Below are positions 8,364-16,818 of a DNA stretch of 64,000 nucleotides, in pieces (within the stretch, counting starts at the first letter, position 1; every line of letters starts with the position of its first letter). The position numbers were made by a program, and so were the translations under genes. The DNA is from Micromonospora sp. WMMA1947. GTDB taxonomy: Bacteria; Actinomycetota; Actinomycetes; Mycobacteriales; Micromonosporaceae. Under the pieces are notes generated by a model, which saw only the letters and a list, made by a program, of their open reading frames with translations, had not been told where the DNA came from and searched no databases. The stretch spans positions 2,728,001-2,792,000 of the forward strand of contig NZ_CP114909.1 of assembly GCF_027497355.1 (NCBI RefSeq), given 5' to 3'.

Positions 8364-9062
8364 ATGCCCGACGCCCCCACCCTGGACCTGCCGGCGCTGC
8401 TGCCGGAGGCCTGGCGTGCCGTGCTCACCCCCCACCTCGACCCGGCCCGCACCGCCGCGCTGGCCGAGTTCGTCACCCGGGAGTACGCGACCGCCACGGT
8501 CTTCCCGCCGCTGGAGGACCTCTTCTCCGCCTACCGGTTGTGCGGGCCGGCCGACACCCGGGTGCTGATCCTCGGGCAGGACCCGTACCACAAGGCGGGC
8601 CAGGCGCACGGGCTGAGCTTCAGCGTGCGCGAGGGGGTGGCGGTGCCGCCGTCGCTGCGCAACGTCTTCAAGGAGCTGGGCGAGGACCTGGGCGTGCCGA
8701 AGCCGCGCAGCGGCAACCTCGACGGCTGGGCCGCGCAGGGCGTCCTGCTGCTCAACTCGGTGCTGACGGTCCGGCAGGCCACCCCCGGCTCGCACGCGAA
8801 CAAGGGCTGGGAGGAGTTCACCGACGCCACGATTCGGGCGCTCGACGCGCTCGACCAGCGCGTGGTCTTCCTGCTCTGGGGTGGCTACGCGCGCAAGAAG
8901 GCGGCGCTGGTGACCAACCCGCAGCACGTGGTGCTGGAGGCCGGGCATCCGAGCCCGATGAACCCGCGCGGCTTCCTCGGCAGCCGCCCGTTCAGCGCTG
9001 CGAACAAGGCGCTGGCCGACGCGGGGCTGCCCACCATCGACTGGGAGCGCTCAGCCGGCTGA
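8364..9062 (+). CDS. ung: Uracil-DNA glycosylase (family 1)
   Basis: A 232-residue base-excision repair enzyme that removes uracil from DNA. Motif A is GQDPYH at 71-76 with catalytic Asp73, and motif B is HPSPMN at 195-200; both are diagnostic of family 1. The ATG at 8364 lies 6 nt after GGAGAGG (8351-8357); a TTG at 8358 overlaps that site and is less likely. Its last 12 bp overlap the 3' end of the convergent XRE gene. Confidence 0.96.
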   Translation: MPDAPTLDLPALLPEAWRAVLTPHLDPARTAALAEFVTREYATATVFPPLEDLFSAYRLCGPADTRVLILGQDPYHKAGQAHGLSFSVREGVAVPPSLRNVFKELGEDLGVPKPRSGNLDGWAAQGVLLLNSVLTVRQATPGSHANKGWEEFTDATIRALDALDQRVVFLLWGGYARKKAALVTNPQHVVLEAGHPSPMNPRGFLGSRPFSAANKALADAGLPTIDWERSAG

Positions 9063-9779
9063 CCCGCCCGGCGCCTCGCCCGCCGCCTCGGCGAGGCGCC
9101 GACGATGGCGGCGCAGCAGTTCGGCCGTACGCCGGTCGGTCACCTCCACCTCGACCAGCGGCTCGACCGGGTACGTGCGGTCACCGAGGCGGACCTCGAT
9201 GGGCTCGGGCAGTTCGTCGCACATCCGGGCCCGTAGTTCGCCGTAGCGGGTCAGCCAACGGTGCTCGCCCGGCTCCTCGGGCTCCGTGTGGATGCCGCCC
9301 CACTCTTGCCATCGGGCGTTCCAGCGCTGCGCGTGGATCCGATCGAGGAGCGCGCTGAACTGCGGCGAGTCCCGCCAGCGCACCGCGATCTCGACCGCGT
9401 CCACCGGCAGCGGCGCGCCCTGCAGCAGTGCCGCCATGCCGCCCGACAGCACGTACGGCAGGTCGCCCAACGCGCCCATGAGCCGGTCCAGCCGGAGATC
9501 TTCGATCCGCTCGGCAAGCACCGTCCCGGCCATCTCGTCCAGCGCGGCGTCGAGGTGGCTGTCCAGCGGCTCGATCTCGATCCGCAGTTGCCGGCCGAGC
9601 GCGGCGAGCAGGCGTTCCGCGGTGGTCAGGCTCGGCAGCCGGTCGCCGCGTTCGATCCGGGCGATGGCGGCCTGACCGAGCCCGGACCGGGCGGCCAGCG
9701 CCTGCTGCGTCAGCCCTGCTTGTTCGCGCTCCCGCCGCAGAGTGCGGGCGACCTCTCGAACGAGGCGACTCTCCGTCAT
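9051..9779 (-). CDS. XRE-family regulator with C-terminal nucleotidyltransferase-like domain
   Basis: About 242 residues. Residues 7-66 form an XRE helix-turn-helix (TQQALAARSGLGQAAIARIERG). A second domain from about residue 95 has a GGMAALLQGAPLPVDAVEI segment. This resembles the degenerate nucleotidyltransferase (AbiEii/MNT-like) domains fused to HTH proteins in toxin-antitoxin-type genes. That domain assignment is tentative. The ATG at 9779 is chosen; a GTG at 9806 would add nine residues and overlap the palindrome. A nested palindrome directly upstream (9806-9851) suggests autoregulation. No separate toxin gene is adjacent, and the 3' end overlaps ung. Confidence 0.7.
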   Translation of the reverse strand: MTESRLVREVARTLRREREQAGLTQQALAARSGLGQAAIARIERGDRLPSLTTAERLLAALGRQLRIEIEPLDSHLDAALDEMAGTVLAERIEDLRLDRLMGALGDLPYVLSGGMAALLQGAPLPVDAVEIAVRWRDSPQFSALLDRIHAQRWNARWQEWGGIHTEPEEPGEHRWLTRYGELRARMCDELPEPIEVRLGDRTYPVEPLVEVEVTDRRTAELLRRHRRRLAEAAGEAPGGSAG

Positions 9780-9805
9780 CCCCGGAGGATGGCAGTCCTC
9801 TCCCA

Positions 9806-9851
9806 CGCCTTATGCCTGTGAGTCATAAATATGACCCAGAGGCATAAGGCG
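9806..9851. promoter_or_regulatory. Nested 46-bp palindrome, probable operator
   Basis: Outer arms CGCCTTATGCCT (9806-9817) and AGGCATAAGGCG (9840-9851) match exactly; inner arms GTCATA and TATGAC (9822-9827, 9830-9835) share the same centre at 9828.5. Equally, it reads as two adjacent 19-bp sites of the form TTATGnCT-n3-AGnCATAA, centred at 9819 and 9838. It is AT-rich against a GC-rich background and lies between the XRE gene and tsaB. Confidence 0.7.
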
Positions 9852-9936
9852 CTCCAGTCTTCTCCTCGGCTCGGACGCTACGCACCGTCACCGGGTCAGC
9901 GGCGAGGGCGTGCCGGAGACGGGGAGAGCGGACGGC

Positions 9937-9942
9937 TAGGCT
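9937..9942 (+). promoter_or_regulatory. tsaB promoter -10 (leaderless)
   Basis: TAGGCT lies 8 bp before the GTG at 9951 with no SD motif between, the same arrangement seen at alr, guaA and pcrA. Confidence 0.5.
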
Positions 9943-9950
9943 GGCTTACC

Positions 9951-10628
9951 GTGCTCGTACTCGTGGTGGACTCCTCGACTCCCGCGGTGACCGCGGCCCT
10001 GGCCGAGGTCTCGGCGGACGGCGTCGCGGTCCGCGCGTCCCGGTGCACTGTCGACGCCCGCGCCCACGGCGAGCTGCTCGCACCGCAGGTCGACGCCGTG
10101 CTGGCGGACGTCGGCGCGCGCCCCGCCGACCTGGCCGCGATCGTCGCCGGCCTCGGCCCCGGCCCGTTCACCGGGCTGCGGGTCGGGCTGGTCACCGCCG
10201 CCGCCATGGGTCAGGTGCTCGGCGTGCCCACGTACGGTGTCTGTTCGCTGGACGGGCTCGGCCACCCGGCGGCCGCCGGCGAGCCGGTGCTGGCGGCGAG
10301 CGACGCGCGGCGCCGGGAGATCTACTGGGCCGTCTACGACGGCGCGGGCCAGCGCCTGGTCGGCCCGGAGGTGGCGGCCCCGGCGGTGGTCGCGGAGCGG
10401 GCGCGCGACCTGGCGGTCACCGTCGCGGTCGGCGACGGCGCGCACCGGTACGCGGACGTGCTGGGGCTGCCGGTACGCGACGAGCCGCGCTACCCGGACC
10501 CGCTGGCGCTGGCCCGTCTCGCCGCGCCACGGATCCGCGCGGGTGCGCCCGGCGAGACGCTCACCCCGCTCTACCTGCGCCGCCCGGACGCGGTCGCGGC
10601 CACCGGCCACAAGCCGGTCCTGCCATGA
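9951..10628 (+). CDS. tsaB: tRNA threonylcarbamoyladenosine biosynthesis protein TsaB
   Basis: A 225-residue ASKHA-fold partner of TsaD in t6A synthesis. Conserved segments are [15 protein letters not shown] at the N-terminus and [11 protein letters not shown] in the middle. The open frame extends upstream to 9831, but the family begins at this GTG, and a TAGGCT -10 sits 8 bp before it. The stop overlaps the rimI start (ATGA at 10625-10628). The run tsaB-rimI-tsaD is a conserved actinobacterial operon. Confidence 0.93.
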   Translation: MLVLVVDSSTPAVTAALAEVSADGVAVRASRCTVDARAHGELLAPQVDAVLADVGARPADLAAIVAGLGPGPFTGLRVGLVTAAAMGQVLGVPTYGVCSLDGLGHPAAAGEPVLAASDARRREIYWAVYDGAGQRLVGPEVAAPAVVAERARDLAVTVAVGDGAHRYADVLGLPVRDEPRYPDPLALARLAAPRIRAGAPGETLTPLYLRRPDAVAATGHKPVLP

Positions 10629-11068
10629 GGCTGGGCCGGTTCCGCTGGTGGCACATCGACGAGGTGCTGCCCATCGAGGCGGACCTGTTCGGCGCCGAGC
10701 AGTGGTCGGCGGCGATGTTCTGGAACGAACTCGCCAACGGGCACTTCTACCTGGTCGCCACCGACGACGACGGCGCTGTGCTCGGCTACGCCGGGCTGGC
10801 CGTGTCCCCGCCCGACGAGGCGTGGGTGCAGAACGTCGCGGTCCGCCGGGACGCCCAGCGCCGGGGCATCGGCCGGCTGCTGCTGGAGGCGCTGCTCGCC
10901 GAGGCGACCCGGCGTGGCGCCCGCAGCACGCTGCTGGAGGTCGCCGCCGACAACGCGCCGGCGCAACGGCTCTACGCCGGCTACGGCTTCGAGCCGATCG
11001 GCGTACGGCGCGGCTACTACCAACCGAGCAACACCGACGCGCTGGTCATGCAGCGCAACGAGGACTGA
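10625..11068 (+). CDS. rimI: GNAT N-acetyltransferase RimI
   Basis: A 147-residue acetyltransferase with the acetyl-CoA loop [18 protein letters not shown] and a C-terminal [13 protein letters not shown] segment. RimI acetylates the N-terminal alanine of ribosomal protein S18 in E. coli; other targets are possible. It is coupled to tsaB by ATGA and lies 5 bp before tsaD, the usual position for rimI. Confidence 0.92.
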   Translation: MRLGRFRWWHIDEVLPIEADLFGAEQWSAAMFWNELANGHFYLVATDDDGAVLGYAGLAVSPPDEAWVQNVAVRRDAQRRGIGRLLLEALLAEATRRGARSTLLEVAADNAPAQRLYAGYGFEPIGVRRGYYQPSNTDALVMQRNED

Positions 11069-11073
11069 CGCGC

Positions 11074-12120
11074 ATGGCTGACGAACCCCTGATCCTCGGC
11101 ATCGAGACCTCCTGCGACGAGACCGGCGTGGGCATCGTGCGCGGGCACACGCTGCTCGCCGACGCGCTCGCCTCCAGCGTCGAGGAGCACGCCCGGTTCG
11201 GTGGCGTGGTGCCCGAGGTGGCCAGCCGCGCCCACCTGGAGGCCATGGTGCCGACCATGGACCGGGCGCTGCGCGAAGCAGGCGTCACCATCGCCGACAT
11301 CGACGCCATCGCCGTGACCTCCGGGCCGGGCCTGGCCGGCGCGTTGCTCGTCGGGGTCGCCGCCGCCAAGGGGTACGCGGTGGCGGCGGAGAAGCCGGTG
11401 TACGGGGTGAACCACCTCGCCGCGCACGTCGCTGTGGACACGCTCGAACACGGTCCGCTGCCCGAGCCCGCGATCGCGCTGCTGGTCTCCGGCGGGCACT
11501 CCTCGCTGCTGCGCGTCGACGACCTGGCCCGTGACGTGGTCCCGCTCGGCGCCACCATCGACGACGCGGCCGGTGAGGCGTTCGACAAGGTGGCCCGGCT
11601 GCTCGGGCTGCCGTTCCCCGGCGGTCCGTACATCGACCGCGAGGCGCGGGCCGGTGACCCGGCGGCGATCGCCTTCCCGCGCGGGCTGACCGCCGCGAAG
11701 GACCTGGCCGGGCACCGGTACGACTTCTCCTTCTCCGGCCTGAAGACGGCGGTGGCCCGCTGGGTGGAGGCGCGGCAGCGGGCCGGTGAGCCGGTGCCGG
11801 TCGCCGACGTGGCCGCGTCCTTCCAGGAGGCGGTCTGCGACGTGCTGGTCGGCAAGGCGATCGACGCCTGCCGCACCAGCGGCATCGACACGCTGGTGAT
11901 CGGCGGCGGGGTGGCCGCCAACTCCCGGCTGCGGGCGATGGCCGAGCAACGGGCCGGCAGGCACGGCATCCGGGTGCGTACGCCCCGGCCGAAGCTCTGC
12001 ACGGACAACGGCGCGATGGTGGCCGCGCTCGGCTCCCATCTGGTGGCCGCGGGCGTCGCGCCGAGCCGGCTGGACCTGCCGGCCGACTCGGCGATGCCGC
12101 TGACAGTGGTCAGTGTGTGA
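11074..12120 (+). CDS. tsaD: tRNA N6-adenosine threonylcarbamoyltransferase TsaD
   Basis: A 348-residue catalytic subunit that transfers the threonylcarbamoyl group to A37 of tRNA. It opens with [10 protein letters not shown]. The metal-binding His pair is H114 and H118 in NHLAAH, followed by [10 protein letters not shown] and a C-terminal [10 protein letters not shown] segment. The ATG at 11074 comes just after the rimI stop and matches the family N-terminus. With tsaE and tsaB nearby, the bacterial t6A transfer set is present; TsaC/Sua5 is not in the window. Confidence 0.95.
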   Translation: MADEPLILGIETSCDETGVGIVRGHTLLADALASSVEEHARFGGVVPEVASRAHLEAMVPTMDRALREAGVTIADIDAIAVTSGPGLAGALLVGVAAAKGYAVAAEKPVYGVNHLAAHVAVDTLEHGPLPEPAIALLVSGGHSSLLRVDDLARDVVPLGATIDDAAGEAFDKVARLLGLPFPGGPYIDREARAGDPAAIAFPRGLTAAKDLAGHRYDFSFSGLKTAVARWVEARQRAGEPVPVADVAASFQEAVCDVLVGKAIDACRTSGIDTLVIGGGVAANSRLRAMAEQRAGRHGIRVRTPRPKLCTDNGAMVAALGSHLVAAGVAPSRLDLPADSAMPLTVVSV

Positions 12121-12137
12121 GCGGGGAGGGTACCGAC

Positions 12138-12392
12138 ATGATCGTCCGGATGTGGGAGGCCAAGGCCGAGCCGTACGGCTTCGCCGACCTGATCACCTGG
12201 GTCTGCGAGACCGCGCTGCCCGAGTTCGAGCACGACCCGATGCACGTCTCCAGCGAGGTGTTCTCCTCCACCGACCACCGGCTCGTGGTCATCTCCAAGT
12301 GGCGGAACAATCCCCGGGAACTGCCCGAGCCGCCCGCGCGCCTGATCGCCCGCCCGCCGCACAGCTGGGACTTCGCCCAGGTCGACCGCTGA
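12138..12392 (+). CDS. Small conserved hypothetical protein
   Basis: An 84-residue soluble protein (MIVRMWEAKAEPYGFADLI) with no domain I can name. The alternating pattern and small size could suit a ferredoxin-like alpha/beta fold, but I do not assign a function. The ATG at 12138 has a GGGGAGGG SD motif 8 nt upstream. A GTG overlapping the tsaD stop at 12117 would add seven residues. It is probably the last gene of the tsaB-rimI-tsaD operon. Confidence 0.65.
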   Translation: MIVRMWEAKAEPYGFADLITWVCETALPEFEHDPMHVSSEVFSSTDHRLVVISKWRNNPRELPEPPARLIARPPHSWDFAQVDR

Positions 12393-12423
12393 CGCGAGGG
12401 TTGTCACGACGGCCGGAATTGGT

Positions 12424-12453
12424 TGGCGTCCGGGTCGTCCCGGCACCTAGCGT
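12424..12453 (+). promoter_or_regulatory. Promoter of the ABC exporter operon
   Basis: TTGGCG at 12424-12429 and TAGCGT at 12448-12453 are separated by 18 bp. The ATG at 12463 lies 9 bp further on, without an SD motif, so the transcript may be leaderless or nearly so. Confidence 0.45.
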
Positions 12454-12462
12454 CAGTGGGTC

Positions 12463-14169
12463 ATGCGCTTCTCACCGGCCGGCGACCCCGGTACCCCTGA
12501 CGCGCGGTCGGCCACCCGGTACCTGGTGTGGCTCGCCGGGCGGCACCCCTTCATCTTCGGCGCCGGTCTTGCGCTCGGCGTGATCTGGATGCTGGCCCAG
12601 GCGCTGGTGCCGGCCGTGCTCGGCCGCGCCGTGGAAGCCGGCCTGGCGCAACGCGACCCGGACGCGCTCGTGCGCTGGAGTCTGGCCCTGCTCGGGCTGG
12701 GCCTGGTGCAGGCCGTCGCCGGGATCCTGCGTCACCGCTGCGCGGTGCACAACTGGCTCGGCGCCGCCTACCGCACCGTGCAGGTGACGGTGGACGCCAC
12801 CAACCGGCTCGGCGCCGCGCTGCCCCGGCGCGTCGCGGCCGGCGAGGTGGTGAGCATCGGCACCGCCGACATCGAGCACATCGGCAGCTCCATCGACATC
12901 ACCGCCCGGGGCGTCGGCTCGGTGGTCGGCATCGTCACCGTCGCGGTGATCCTGCTCAGCGCCTCCCAGCCGCTCGGCCTCGTGGTGGTGTTCGGGGTGC
13001 CGCTGCTGATGGCGCTCGTCGCGTTGCTGATCCGCCCGCTGCACCGGCAGCAGGCCGCGTACCGGGACTCGACCGGCCGGCTCACCGCCCGGGCCGCGGA
13101 CATCGTCTCCGGCCTGCGCGTGCTGCGCGGAGTCGGCGGCGAGCCGGTGCTGTCCGAGCGCTACCGGCAACGGTCGCAGGCGCTGCGCGCGGACGGGCTG
13201 CGGGTGGCCCGGGTCGAGTCGCTGTTGCAGGCCGCGCAGATCCTGCTGCCCGGCGTCTTCGTGGTGCTGGTGACCTGGCTCGGCGCCCGGTTCGCGCTGC
13301 GCGGCGAGATCAGCGCCGGCGAGCTGGTCTCGTTCTACGGCTACACCGCGTTCCTGGTCAGTCCGCTGCGCAACCTCACCGAGGCGGCCGACAAGCTGAC
13401 CCGGGGACACGTCGCGGCCCGCCGGGTGGTCCGGCTGCTGCGGCTCGCGCCGGAGTTCACCGACCCGGCCAGCCCGGTGCCGGTGCCGGCCGGTCCGGGC
13501 GAGTTGGCGGACGTGCGTTCCGGACTGGTGCTGCGACCGGGCCGGCTCACCGCGCTGGCCAGCGCCGCCCCGCAGGACGCCGTCGAGATCGCCGACCGGC
13601 TGGGCCGGTACGCCGACGGGGACGTCACGCTGCACGGCGTACCGCTGCGGGACCTGGCGCTGGCGACGGTGCGGGAGCGGATCCTGGTGGCCGACAACGA
13701 CGCGCAGCTGTTCAGCGGCGTGCTGCGCACGGAGCTCGACCCGCACGACCGGGCCCGGCCCGGCGCCGTGGAGGCGGCGCTGGCCGCGGCGAGCGCCACC
13801 GACATCGTCGAGGCACTGCCCGGCGGCCTGGACGGCGAGGTCGCCGAACGCGGCCGGGAGTTCTCCGGCGGGCAGCGGCAGCGGCTGCGGCTGGCCCGCG
13901 CGCTCGTCGCCGACCCGGAGACGTTGATCCTGGTCGAGCCGACCAGCGCGGTGGACGCGCACACCGAGGCGCGCATCGCCGAACGGCTCGGCCCGGCCCG
14001 CCGGGGCCGCACCACGCTGGTCTGCACCACCAGCCCGCTGGTGCTCGGCCACGCCGACCACGTGGTCTTCGTGGAGGACGGCAAGGTCGTCGCCGAGGGC
14101 CGGCACGAGGAACTGCTCGCCGCCGAGCCGCGCTACGCCGCCACGGTGAGCCGGGAGGAGGACCGATGA
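12463..14169 (+). CDS. Heterodimeric ABC exporter half-transporter, degenerate-ATPase subunit
   Basis: A 568-residue half-transporter: six-helix transmembrane domain (about residues 28-315), then a nucleotide-binding domain. The domain keeps a perfect signature, FSGGQRQ at 467-473. It lacks a Walker A motif: residues 362-374 read LTALASAAPQDAV where GxxGxGKST belongs. The Walker B aspartate is replaced (LILVE, Val491), and the switch histidine region reads CTTSP. It should therefore not bind ATP productively itself but lends its signature to the partner's ATP site. The stop overlaps the next start (ATGA). The exported substrate is unknown; multidrug, peptide or lipid are all possible. Confidence 0.88.
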   Translation: MRFSPAGDPGTPDARSATRYLVWLAGRHPFIFGAGLALGVIWMLAQALVPAVLGRAVEAGLAQRDPDALVRWSLALLGLGLVQAVAGILRHRCAVHNWLGAAYRTVQVTVDATNRLGAALPRRVAAGEVVSIGTADIEHIGSSIDITARGVGSVVGIVTVAVILLSASQPLGLVVVFGVPLLMALVALLIRPLHRQQAAYRDSTGRLTARAADIVSGLRVLRGVGGEPVLSERYRQRSQALRADGLRVARVESLLQAAQILLPGVFVVLVTWLGARFALRGEISAGELVSFYGYTAFLVSPLRNLTEAADKLTRGHVAARRVVRLLRLAPEFTDPASPVPVPAGPGELADVRSGLVLRPGRLTALASAAPQDAVEIADRLGRYADGDVTLHGVPLRDLALATVRERILVADNDAQLFSGVLRTELDPHDRARPGAVEAALAAASATDIVEALPGGLDGEVAERGREFSGGQRQRLRLARALVADPETLILVEPTSAVDAHTEARIAERLGPARRGRTTLVCTTSPLVLGHADHVVFVEDGKVVAEGRHEELLAAEPRYAATVSREEDR

Positions 14170-15926
14170 GCAACGCGCTGCCCGTCGCCGACGTCGCCCA
14201 GGTCCGCCGGTACGTGCGGGAGCTGATCCGCCGCCACCCGCGCGGCCTGGCCGTCGCGCTCGGCCTGCACGCGCTCGCCGCGGGTGCCGGGCTCGTCGCC
14301 CCGCGCCTGCTCGGTGACCTCGTGCAGGGGATCTCCCAGGGCATCGCCGCGACGACAGTGGACCGGGTCGTGGCAGCCATCGCCGCGTTCGTGGTGGTGC
14401 AGGCGGTGCTGGTCCGCTTCGCGCACCTGGCCTCGGCCCGGCTCGGTGAGCGGGTGCTCGCCGAGCTGAGGGAGGAGTTCGTCGACCGGGTGCTCGCGCT
14501 GCCGCTCGCCACTGTCGAGCGGGCCGGCACCGGAGACCTGCTCACGCGCACGTCGCGCGACGTCGCCGCGCTGTCCCGTACCGTCCGGTTCGCCGGGCCG
14601 GAGACGCTGATCTCGGCGCTGACCGTGCTGCTGATCCTCGGCGCGCTGCTGCTGACCGGTCCGCTGCTGGCGCTGCCCAGCCTGCTGTCGGTGCCGGTGC
14701 TGTGGGCCGGCACGCGCTGGTACCTGCGCCGCGCGCCGCAGGGCTACCTGCGGGAGAACGCCGCCTACTCGGACATCACCGACGGGATCAGCGAGACCGT
14801 CGAAGGGGCGCGGACCACCGAGGCGCTGCGTCAGGCGGCCCGCCGCCGGGCTCGCGGCGACGCCGACATCCGCCGGTCGTACGCCGCCGAGCGCTACACG
14901 CTCCACCTGCGGACCGTGTTCTGGCCGGTGGCCGAGTTCGGCTACCTGGTGCCGATGGTGGCGACGCTGCTCATCGGCGGCTGGTTCCACCTGAAGGGCT
15001 GGGTCAGCCTCGGCCAGGTCACCGCCGCCACGCTCTACGCCCAGCAGCTCACCGACCCGATCGAGCGGCTGCTGGGCTGGCTCGACGAGTTCCAGGTCGG
15101 CGGCGCCTCGCTGGCCCGGCTGCTCGGGGTGGCCGCCGAGCCGGACGAGCGAGCCAGGGCATCCGCCACGCCGGACGAGCGCGCCGCCGCCCCGGGCGGT
15201 GCGGGCCGGCTCGCCGCGCACGACGTGCGGTACGCGTACCGCCCGGGACACGACGTGCTGCACGGCGTGACGCTGGAACCCCGGCCGGGGGAGCGGCTCG
15301 CGATGGTCGGCCCGTCCGGGGCGGGGAAGTCGACGCTGGGCCGGCTGCTGGCCGGCGTGCACGCACCGAGCGCCGGCACGGTGACGGTGGACGGGCGTCC
15401 ACTCGCCGGAATGCCCCTGGCCGAGCTGCGTACCCATGTCGCGCTCGTCAGTCAGGAGCACCACGTGTTCATCGGCACGCTCGCCGACAACGTGGCGATG
15501 GTCCGGCCGGACGCCGACCCGGAGCGGGTACGCGCCGCGCTGGCCGCCGTCGACGCGCTGGACTGGGCGCTGGCCCTGCCGGACGGGCTCGACACGCCGG
15601 TCGGCGCGGGCGGCCACCCGCTCACCCCGGCACAGGCGCAGCAGCTCGCGCTGGCCCGGCTGGTGCTCGCCGATCCGCACACCCTGGTGCTGGACGAGGC
15701 CACCTCGCTGATCGACCCGCGGGCGGCCCGGGCCCTGGAACGGTCGCTGGCGGCGGTGCTTCAGGGCCGTACCGTCATCGCCATCGCGCACCGGCTCTTC
15801 TCCGCGCACGACGCGGACCGCGTGGCGGTGGTAGCCGACGGCCGCATCACCGAGCTGGGATCACACGACGAACTGGTAGCGGCCGGTGGCTCGTACGCCG
15901 CGCTGTGGCGGTCCTGGCACGGCTGA
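14166..15926 (+). CDS. Heterodimeric ABC exporter half-transporter, ATP-binding subunit
   Basis: A 586-residue partner of the preceding gene: transmembrane domain to about residue 310, then an ATPase domain with an intact Walker A (GPSGAGKST, 382-390), Walker B (LVLDE, 507-511) and switch His542. The signature is lost, reading LTPAQ (486-490) instead of LSGGQ. The defects are complementary to those of its partner, leaving one complete composite ATP site (this Walker A plus the partner's signature) and one dead site. The start at 14166 is coupled by ATGA. A perfect 28-bp palindrome follows the stop. Confidence 0.9.
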   Translation: MSNALPVADVAQVRRYVRELIRRHPRGLAVALGLHALAAGAGLVAPRLLGDLVQGISQGIAATTVDRVVAAIAAFVVVQAVLVRFAHLASARLGERVLAELREEFVDRVLALPLATVERAGTGDLLTRTSRDVAALSRTVRFAGPETLISALTVLLILGALLLTGPLLALPSLLSVPVLWAGTRWYLRRAPQGYLRENAAYSDITDGISETVEGARTTEALRQAARRRARGDADIRRSYAAERYTLHLRTVFWPVAEFGYLVPMVATLLIGGWFHLKGWVSLGQVTAATLYAQQLTDPIERLLGWLDEFQVGGASLARLLGVAAEPDERARASATPDERAAAPGGAGRLAAHDVRYAYRPGHDVLHGVTLEPRPGERLAMVGPSGAGKSTLGRLLAGVHAPSAGTVTVDGRPLAGMPLAELRTHVALVSQEHHVFIGTLADNVAMVRPDADPERVRAALAAVDALDWALALPDGLDTPVGAGGHPLTPAQAQQLALARLVLADPHTLVLDEATSLIDPRAARALERSLAAVLQGRTVIAIAHRLFSAHDADRVAVVADGRITELGSHDELVAAGGSYAALWRSWHG

Positions 15927-15938
15927 CAAACGCGCGAC

Positions 15939-15966
15939 GGGCCCCGGCGCACGTGCGCCGGGGCCC
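15939..15966. terminator. Perfect 28-bp palindromic terminator
   Basis: GGGCCCCGGCGC and its reverse complement flank ACGT. It lies between convergent genes (ABC exporter and DUF4142) and can act in both directions. Confidence 0.8.
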
Positions 15967-15980
15967 GCTCGACGGCCGGG

Positions 15981-16718
15981 TCACGAGCGGCGGGTCAGCC
16001 GCCAGGTCGCGTACCCGCCGGTGCCCAGTGCGATCAGGAACACCGCCCACACCAGTCCGGTGCCGACCTGCAGCCCACCACCACTGCCCACGTTCGCCTG
16101 GGCGGCGGCGACGAGCGAGTCGCTCTGCGCGGGGGGCAGCGCGGCCGGCGGCAGCTGCTGCCAGCGCACCAGCCCGGTGCTCTCCAGCATGGTCATGTGG
16201 TCGTTGACGAACGTGTTCGCGTCCTCGGCCAGCTTGCGCACGATCGGATCGCGGGTGCTGGCGCGAACCGCGCCGATCACCGGGAAGATCTTGCCGTGGG
16301 CGACCCGCAGCCGGGTGACGAAGATCTGGTCGAACCGGGCGCCGGTGGCGTTGCGCATCTCGGTCAGCCAACCCTGCTGCTCGGCCGTCGGATCCGTCGG
16401 CAGGGTGGCGCCGAGCTTGTTTGCCGCCTCCACCACCAGCTGATCCAGCTCCGCGTGCTGCTTGGCGATCTCCGCGCCGACCTCGCGTACCCGGGCGGAC
16501 TGGCCCTTCTCGGCCGCCATCTGCCCGGCCGGCATCTCCCACAGCCCGGCCAGCCGTACCCCGTTGAGCAGCGTCATGTCGGCGGCGTTCATCTGCACGC
16601 CGGGGTTGGGCGCGGCCTGCGCCGTCCCGGGAACGACGCCGATCCCCGCGCCCAGCGCGGCGAGCAGCAGTACCACCCGGTGCGCCAGCTTGCGGCGTGC
16701 GGATTTCAGCGATGCCAT
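15981..16718 (-). CDS. DUF4142 exported protein with C-terminal membrane anchor
   Basis: A 245-residue protein with a signal peptide (VVLLLAALGAGIGVV, AQA cleavage region). A four-helix DUF4142 domain covers about residues 45-190 and includes a conserved His-rich helix pattern (AKQHAELDQLV, NTFVNDHMTML). A C-terminal transmembrane helix follows (TGLVWAVFLIALGTGGYATW), then a basic tail. DUF4142 is a ferritin-like helical family of unknown function, usually extracytoplasmic. It starts at an ATG with GAGG upstream. It stands alone between the exporter and the sugar operon. Confidence 0.85.
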   Translation of the reverse strand: MASLKSARRKLAHRVVLLLAALGAGIGVVPGTAQAAPNPGVQMNAADMTLLNGVRLAGLWEMPAGQMAAEKGQSARVREVGAEIAKQHAELDQLVVEAANKLGATLPTDPTAEQQGWLTEMRNATGARFDQIFVTRLRVAHGKIFPVIGAVRASTRDPIVRKLAEDANTFVNDHMTMLESTGLVRWQQLPPAALPPAQSDSLVAAAQANVGSGGGLQVGTGLVWAVFLIALGTGGYATWRLTRRS

Positions 16719-16818
16719 GGTTGCGGTGCCTCCTCGGTCCGGACCGGTACGCGGGGTGTCGTGGACGGCCGCGCAAGCCGGCCGCCCGTCCGCACACTGG
16801 TACGGATCGGCGGGCCGA

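Noticed and set aside
9051..9806. Complete toxin-antitoxin pair around the XRE gene
   Set aside because: Neighbours are ung and tsaB, both housekeeping; no toxin-like ORF is adjacent.
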